A stretch of DNA of 22,933 nt from Chara braunii. Taxonomy: Eukaryota > Streptophyta > Charophyceae > Charales > Characeae. The notes beneath the pieces are model-generated. The model was not told where the DNA came from, ran no database searches, and worked only from the letters and a program-made list of their open reading frames with translations. The stretch's first letter is position 1. Each line of letters begins with the position of its first letter. Made by a program: the position numbers and the translations under genes. Location of the stretch: positions 2,122,536-2,145,468 of the forward strand of contig BFEA01000204.1 of the NCBI GenBank assembly GCA_003427395.1, read 5' to 3'. Shown in pieces: positions 18,271-22,933 of the stretch.

Positions 18271-18951
18271 TGCACAGACGAGCAATGGCTTTCCAGAGTG
18301 ATAGGTGTACCGAGAGTCTCGCCGGCATTTGTCAAGGACTGTCGTTCACTGAATAGTGTCAACGAACAATGGCAAACATCCAGTACAACACAGCCACTGC
18401 TCAGGCACTAAAAAGTGGATAGGACAGTGATAGGAATTGCGTGTGAGATGTACATACCTCCAGCTGTGTACTAACGCGCTCGATGCGTTGCAAACTTTGA
18501 GGAAGATTTGCTGTGAAGGAACATCTTGGGGATGGTACCGAACATTTGTTAGGAAGAAGACAAAAGTCGACAAAAAATTCTTTCGCAATTGGGACAGAGT
18601 GAGCACGAAAAGGAAAACTGGGTATGGTGACAAATTCGACTCAACCAAAAAACTGCAAGATGTAGAAGAAGAAGTGGTAACATGTGTCATTCAAAGAGCA
18701 GAACAGAGCATGTTGAAGATGATTTATTGTTTTGCAGGACAACAATGTCTTAAATGCAGGTCACAGGAGAATGATTGTTACAGCATTCTATTGATATGTC
18801 TCTTATAACCCTGCATCACATTCCAAACCCAGGAGAGAGTGTATCTTGAGAATGAGCGGAAAAACATTGACCCGCTAGTATATCGTAGAATTGCGGCAGT
18901 GCTCCCAGTTTCTCTCTATGACTCCTAGACTATCACTCATGTTGTCCTTTT
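18271..18951. other. No firm gene; one weak Lys-rich ORF
   Basis: A forward open frame of 123 codons (18437-18808) has a Lys-rich middle (RKKTKVDKKFFRNWDRV) and a plausible amphipathic section. It lacks an ATG with context, any family signature and neighbours. It might be a fragment of a decayed gene, but I would not annotate it as one. Confidence 0.25.
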
Positions 18952-19004
<53 letters not shown>

Positions 19005-19038
19005 TTGTGTTTGTTTGTGTGTGTGTGTGTGTGTGTGT
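18952..19038 (+). repeat. Compound (CT)n-(GT)n microsatellite
   Basis: A run of about 23 CT units (18952-18998) passes directly into a GT-rich run with TTTGT interruptions and then about nine pure GT units (to 19038). It is purely low complexity. It makes open frames on both strands look artificially long. Confidence 0.97.
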
Positions 19039-19366
19039 TTGCTCGAGCCCATTTTTTCTTGTTCTCTCTCTCTAGTCCATGGGATGCCAAGTGAAGTCGA
19101 TGAGGTTCAGGCTGCTGAGAAGATCGGACAGATAGAATATCTGCATCATGGCAATGATGCTTGATGACACTGTCATGAAGCTCCCTGTGGACAAAGTGAA
19201 CCGCGCAGTTGCTCATGCAGTGCAATGTAGGAGGCGGCAGCCATCTTGTATTGGTCGAAAGTCGTGACATCATCGTGGCCTTGGCGATAGTATTACTCAG
19301 CATACATCACAGCTTCAAGAGCACTCCATTTGTCAGTGTTGTCAACCTTCGTACCCAGCACCGTAC
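19039..19366. other. Unassigned stretch between microsatellite and unknown ORF region
   Basis: The minus-strand frame at 19303-18875 reads through this stretch into the microsatellite. Its first 85 residues are ordinary in composition but unrecognised. It may continue the decayed gene described next, whose last stop is at 19367. Confidence 0.3.
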
Positions 19367-20275
19367 TTATCTGTTGCAACAATGCAACCTGTGATTGGCA
19401 TCAGTCATTGACAGTGCATTGATTGCTTGCAAAGGGTGTAGAGAAGAGAGTGGTTTGAGCCAGTCAGTGTCTATTGAAGGTGGAGGCAGAGATTCGACGG
19501 GAGGAGGAGCAGGGCTTTGCTGTGATTGCATCAGTGGAAATGAGAAAGGCAGTGGAGTCACTGGCAAGAACAGACCGCATCGAACATGATGAGGAGCAGG
19601 TGGGGGAGTGGAAACTTTTGGCATGGGTTGGTTTGTTGGGTTTGGAATCCAGAGGCGGGGTTCTTGTTGGTGACCTCCACCAGACCAGACTGTGATTCGA
19701 TTTCGCGTGTGCGTCACTGAATGTATGCTAGGGAAACCCAATGTTTCTCCTCGAGCGATTGGACAGGACTTGCTGCAAGCTCTGGTGTACGGGTTGTCAA
19801 CCCTGCATTCCTTTGGAAGTTGATCAGCAAGGAATTCATGTTTGGCGTACCTAAATCTTTCAAATGGCACATAATCGTCATGCAAGATGTTGCTGTACTC
19901 AACGATAAGTCCGCATAATCAGGGATAGAGGAAGAGTGCTGTATTCCCACTCGAGAATCCTTAGGATAAGTACCTGTGGATCGTCCATATTGCCATTATC
20001 TGCAAAACATTTGCCGGACACTGGAGGAAAGCACGCTCGATGGCTCCTCTGGCCAGCAGAAAATCTTGCCAAATGTGTTCAGCTGGCTCGACACCTGGCT
20101 GATCGAAGAAATGCTGAAACAGCATCCCACCAACGTTGTCCAGAATGTCTGACCACAGTTTGAACTTGTGAATAAGATTGGGATCAAGCTGAACTGTGTG
20201 ATCTCTATCTAACCAGATAGGACTGCCCCACCAGTTCAACTCATGCCAGACAATAGTGCCTGTCGGCAAGAATCC
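19367..20275 (-). pseudogene. Unrecognised decayed ORF with Trp-rich segment
   Basis: One minus-strand frame stays largely open here, interrupted by a TAA at 19961-19963 and a TGA about 14 codons later. Residues encoded by 20275-19964 are compact and Trp/Phe-rich (GTIVWHELNWWGSPIWLD, HKFKLWSDILDNVGGMLFQH, EHIWQDFLLARGAIERAF). They look like a folded domain rather than random translation. The frame continues after the stops through DDYVPFERFRYAKHEFLADQ and then a Pro/Ser-rich tail (PPPAPHH, SPAPPPVESLPPPS) to 19367. I know no family with these signatures. It lies downstream of the helicase on the same strand, so it could be Helitron-carried cargo or a captured host gene fragment. Confidence 0.45.
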
Positions 20276-20998
20276 GTTCCTCATTGCAGGCACAGGCTTT
20301 TGTGAGCCGCTTGCATCGAATGCTGGCCAGGTGGCCTTGACGAGTGCAGGGGGGTAGGTGTAGGGCAATGCGATGTCTTTCCATGCACTGATGATGGGAC
20401 TGGGAGGGTCGTGCTTGGTCTCTGTCCTCATCGGCAGAGCACGACTGATTCGCCATTCTTGGGAGAGGGTTATGTGAGCTGGTTGCAAGATGGAGTGGGT
20501 GCTGCCAGGCGTCCTCAAAGTTGAGATGGGGGTAGATGAAGGGCAATCCGTCATGCTCACATGCAATGCATGATTGGACTGGGGTTCGCTGTTCTTATTA
20601 GCAGAGGGTGTCGGATCACTCATTCCAGGTAGAGAGTTGTGTGAGTTGGTTGGAAGATGCATCGGCTGCTGGTGAGGCGCCCTTGACGTAGGCAGCGAAG
20701 TAGATAAAGGGCAATGCAGTTTGCTCTCATCGAATGCATGATTGGACTTTGTCGTCATCAGCAGGGAGCGTTGCATTCCTCATTCTTGGCAGAGGGTTTT
20801 GTGAGCTGCTTGCAAGATGCATGGGGTGCAGGTGAGGTGTACTTGCAGTGGGCAGTGGGGTAGTTGTAGGCCTATGCGGTGTGCTCGCATGCAATGAATG
20901 ATCGAACGGGGTGGGTGGTGCTTGCACTGTCTGCTTATCAGCAGAGGTCGCCGGATTGCGGACGGGATGACCGTTCTCACCTTGTGGGTCCGTTTGCA
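20262..20998. repeat. Degenerate tandem repeat, unit 160-182 bp, about 4.5 units
   Basis: On the plus strand, a shared block (GTTNTGTGAGCTGNTTGCAAG-like, then GGTGAGG, GGGCAATGC, GCATGATTGGAC, ATCAGCAGAG, CATTCTTGG) recurs. Unit starts are at about 20296, 20469, 20636 and 20796, with a partial unit before 20296 and after 20978. Unit lengths of 173, 167, 160 and about 182 are not multiples of three. The minus-strand reading of each unit (PMHLATSSHNPLPRM-like) therefore falls in different frames from unit to unit. It is either a decayed repeat-protein region or a non-coding minisatellite. Confidence 0.75.
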
Positions 20999-21445
20999 AC
21001 CTGTTGTTTGTATGCTGATCCAGTGCAGGATGTTGGGAGCTGAGTGTGGTTTAGGCATTGATGAGTTTGGTCGCTGTTCTTTGGGGTCTGATGGAGAACG
21101 TTGCTGGATGTCAACAGATGGACGATAAGGAGTTTAGGTGTGCGGTGACGGAGTGGTGGACGTCTCTGGAGGGGTGCTGCTGGACATTCTGCGTCTGCGG
21201 TGTTTTGATCCTCGCTTGCGAAATGCTGCCGGAGACTGTGGTTGCGTATCAAGGTCTTCGTCCAGCGAGCGGACATCATCGGTGTCGCACAAAACATCGA
21301 CATCAGTGGACGCGGAATGTGGACTCTGCTGATGGCTTCCACATTGCTCACGTGCCATTCGGGAGTTGTTAGACTGTTCAGTGTACTGTGATGTCTGTTC
21401 TGGAACCTGTCGCAGTGGAGCAAAGGGGGAAAATAAAAGCCACAA
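20999..21445 (-). pseudogene. Unrecognised basic/Ser-rich ORF between helicase and repeats
   Basis: A minus-strand frame (21445-21134) encodes an acidic stretch (DVDVLCDTDDVRSLDEDLD) followed by RKRGSKHRRRR (21220-21188), which resembles a nuclear localisation signal, then Ser/Thr/Pro. After a stop at 21134 the same frame continues as PSVDIQQRSPSDPKEQRP into the tandem-repeat region. It is in the same frame as the Trp-rich ORF downstream, so both may once have been one gene. No family is recognised. Confidence 0.35.
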
Positions 21446-21517
21446 CAGAGCAGACGAAAGACAAACAAAATTGTGTCAGTAAGCATGATTGCCGTGAACT
21501 TCACTTCTTGACTCAAG

Positions 21518-22281
21518 TCATACCAGAAGCTCCTTGTACACAACATTCCTTGTCCTTGTGGACCCGCCTGGAATAGCAACACGAATATCATCAGGATGGC
21601 CTGCACGGGACAGACCGGCGTACAATTGTCTGTGGCCAAAAACTGATTTTTCCAAGTACAACCCAGCTCAGGTAACACTCTGGCCTTACGACTTGTTGAT
21701 TGTGATTGCAAACACAACACTAATTGGGAACTTCCTGCGTTTCCAGAGAAAACCGGCGGAGTCCTCTGAATCAAGAGTCAGGCAAGGGACGACTGCAATT
21801 TTGCGACTGGCCAGGATTGCTGCCTCAATGAGCCGTCCTTGGATCGTTTTGTTGACAATAAGCCGAGTACCATTGCACAATCCCATATGGCTGCACAAAT
21901 TTCTGAGCAGCATGATTGGGATGCCGTCCTTAACGCGGAGAATGTGCAGTGGCAAGCCTTAGCAATCAAGCTTGTTGAGGTACTTGACAGTAATATTCAG
22001 ACCCAAGGAGTCCAAGGGCGTGCTGTCGATAGACAGGTTAATACCGTTATCTCCAGGGAGGTCATCCATAATTAGGTTATTGATAAGATAAGCCGCATCC
22101 TTTTTAGGACACAACACTGCCTGACAGATACTCGTGATCATTCAAATGCTGAGTGAGGTCGGGTGTCCAACCAATGATATCTGGAAGATTTGTATCAATG
22201 CATATTTCCTCAGGGAGGTCAATTGCCTCTGGATCCTGAGGATCAACAACAGTGTGTTGTCGATCACCTACTTGCAGGGTT
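21518..22281 (-). pseudogene. Helitron/Pif1-type helicase, C-terminal part, decayed
   Basis: Minus-strand translation gives the C-terminal helicase signatures in order. They are QVGDRQHTVVDPQDPEAIDL, then AVLCPKKDAAYLINN, INLSIDSTPLDS, LPLHILRVKDGIPIMLLRN, GLCNGTRLIV, KRRKFPISVVFAITINKS (motif V) and GHRQLYAGLSRAGHPDDIRV (motif VI). It ends at TGA 21518-21520. This is the Pif1-like helicase fused to Rep in Helitrons, which transpose by a rolling-circle mechanism. Stops at 21959-21961, 21686-21688 and 21668-21670 lie in one otherwise continuous frame, and a frameshift lies near 22105-22125. The N-terminal helicase and Rep/HUH parts are absent; similarity ends at about 22281, next to a GC-rich block. 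A cellular Pif1 relic is the alternative, but the motif wording fits Helitrons better. Confidence 0.82.
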
Positions 22282-22284
22282 GCA

Positions 22285-22395
22285 TCCCCGCCGACCGCTC
22301 GGGCCGACCGCCGACCGTATTGTACCGACCGATCGGGGTCGACCGGTCGGCGGTAGCCGACGGCTCGGCTCTGTACTGCGCTTGCTGAGTACAGC
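22285..22395. repeat. GC-rich block of CCGACCG repeats and inverted repeats
   Basis: ACCGCCGACCG (22307-22317) and CGGTCGGCGGT (22344-22354) form a perfect 11-base inverted repeat around 26 bases that themselves contain GATC, GTCGAC and ACCGGT palindromes. A second dyad, CTGTACT (22371-22377) with AGTACAG (22388-22394), lies just to the right. The block interrupts the helicase similarity. Confidence 0.85.
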
Positions 22396-22422
22396 CCAAA
22401 TCCGCTGAGAAACTTTGGTTTC

Positions 22423-22472
22423 GGGGTGGGGGGGGGGGTGTGTCTGGGGGGGATGGGGGGTCTTCAGGGGGG
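22423..22472 (+). repeat. G-run tract, quadruplex-prone
   Basis: Five G runs of four or more (GGGG, an 11-12 G run, GGGGGGG, GGGGGG, GGGGGG) are separated by short T/A/C spacers on the plus strand. This meets the usual four-run pattern for G-quadruplex formation. It is followed by AT-rich sequence at 22480-22500. Confidence 0.85.
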
Positions 22473-22726
22473 TTTAGGACCTTATTAATATTTATTTCAA
22501 ACCCCCTGCGGGTTATCCGAGAGGGCCCTACACACAATCAGCAAGGGCCACGTTACCATGAACGAGGAGGTAGTAGTCATTTCCATAATGAAGGCATGGC
22601 ACGCCAAGTATATATGCTGTTGATTCACTTTAAGGTCCGTGTTTCAGCAGTTACGGGACCACTGAGCACGCGAGTTTCTGGGCAATAGCAGGCCAACTCA
22701 CCACGTGCTTTTCAGGGCTTCCCTCC

Positions 22727-22804
22727 ACTAAAAATGTGCAAAACTAGAATGAATCTTCTGCTAGAACATGGAACCGTACGCCGCCATATGTTTTGTCTTT
22801 TGTG
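22727..22804 (+). repeat. Hairpin-repeat family, copy 8
   Basis: The lead CCCTCCACTAAAAATGTGC and the loop GCTAGAACATG (22760-22770) match copy 6, including the CCTCCACT that precedes it there. The right stem arm has been replaced (GAACCGT), so the hairpin is lost. The 58 bases 22747-22804 recur at 22875. Confidence 0.75.
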
Positions 22805-22874
22805 CAAGTGGTGACGAGTGAAGCAAGGCCCTTAGGGACACTTGTCGTAGTGAAAGGAAACAAAAGAAAGAGGG

Positions 22875-22933
22875 GAATGAATCTTCTGCTAGAACATGGA
22901 ACACATACGCCGCCATATGTTTTGTCTTTTGTG
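22875..22933 (+). repeat. Hairpin-repeat family, copy 9 (cut by window end)
   Basis: This is a direct repeat of 22747-22804 (GAATGAATCTTCTGCTAG at the start, ATATGTTTTGTCTTTTGTG at the end), with only a few differences in the middle. It carries the same loop, GCTAGAACATG. It is 128 bases downstream of copy 8 and runs to the last base of the window. Confidence 0.85.

Noticed and set aside
18193-18362. ORFs across the (AC)n tract on both strands
   Set aside because: They are open only because the dinucleotide repeat has no stop codon in any frame.
18437-18808. 123-codon Lys-rich plus-strand ORF
   Set aside because: No ATG-based start, no family signature and no conserved neighbour. Recorded as weak in the spacer entry only.
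20977-21774. 265-codon minus-strand open frame
   Set aside because: It overlaps the end of the helicase in another frame, and its translation lacks the helicase motifs that the correct frame shows. It is a shadow.
1-22933. CRISPR array, rRNA, or prokaryotic operon or defence system
   Set aside because: No regularly spaced identical repeats with unique spacers, no rRNA-like sequence, no operon-style gene packing. The content is eukaryotic transposon debris.

Overview
This window looks like a repeat-dominated piece of a plant-lineage nuclear genome. It holds several broken Ty3/gypsy (chromovirus-type) LTR retrotransposon fragments, a decayed Helitron-type helicase, many microsatellites and no convincing intact host gene. 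The style of the gag, integrase and chromodomain sequences resembles proteins I remember as abundant in the charophyte alga Chara braunii. That assignment is from memory and is an inference, not a database result.

Layout, left to right. 1-540: AT-rich leader or possible LTR remnant with a TATA-like box. 541-2301 (+): decayed gag of retroelement A, with a 40-bp tandem duplication that shifts its frame. 2302-4770: no intact gene, but blocks rich in His/Asp/Glu/Asn/Gln codons interleaved with a family of short hairpin repeats. These have a conserved loop and paired substitutions in the stem; two more copies lie at the right edge of the window. 4771-6099: nothing recognisable. 6100-6940 (+): isolated, broken integrase of element B. 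6941-7554: low-complexity, no clear gene. 7555-11567 (-): element C, in order protease, reverse transcriptase (RT), RNase H, integrase, chromodomain. 11640-15495 (-): element D, in order coiled-coil gag, zinc knuckle, protease, RT, RNase H, start of integrase. C and D lie head to tail in the same orientation, with D truncated inside its integrase and C truncated before its protease. 15496-17633: no gene, but clusters of CACRTCAGC-like and TTGAC (W-box-like) motifs and a second 40-bp tandem duplication. 17634-17700: a tRNA-like sequence that could be a SINE head. 17700-19366: microsatellites and no firm gene. 19367-21445 (-): an unrecognised, decayed ORF region that includes a Trp-rich stretch and about four degenerate units of a 160-173 bp tandem repeat. 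21518-22281 (-): C-terminal part of a Helitron/Pif1-type helicase with three in-frame stops and a frameshift. It breaks off next to a GC-rich inverted-repeat block and a strong G-run tract. 22490-22933: end of window with the last two hairpin-family copies.

None of the retroelement polyproteins is intact. C and D carry different active-site lesions: RT motif YLDG in C, and a motif-A Asp-to-Asn change plus a stop in D. C nevertheless keeps the full integrase D,D35E triad in a 489-codon ORF. The observations I rate highest are the hairpin repeat family with covarying stems, the Trp-rich unknown ORF and tandem repeat next to the helicase, and the tRNA-like element. I see no CRISPR array, rRNA gene, or prokaryotic operon or defence system.
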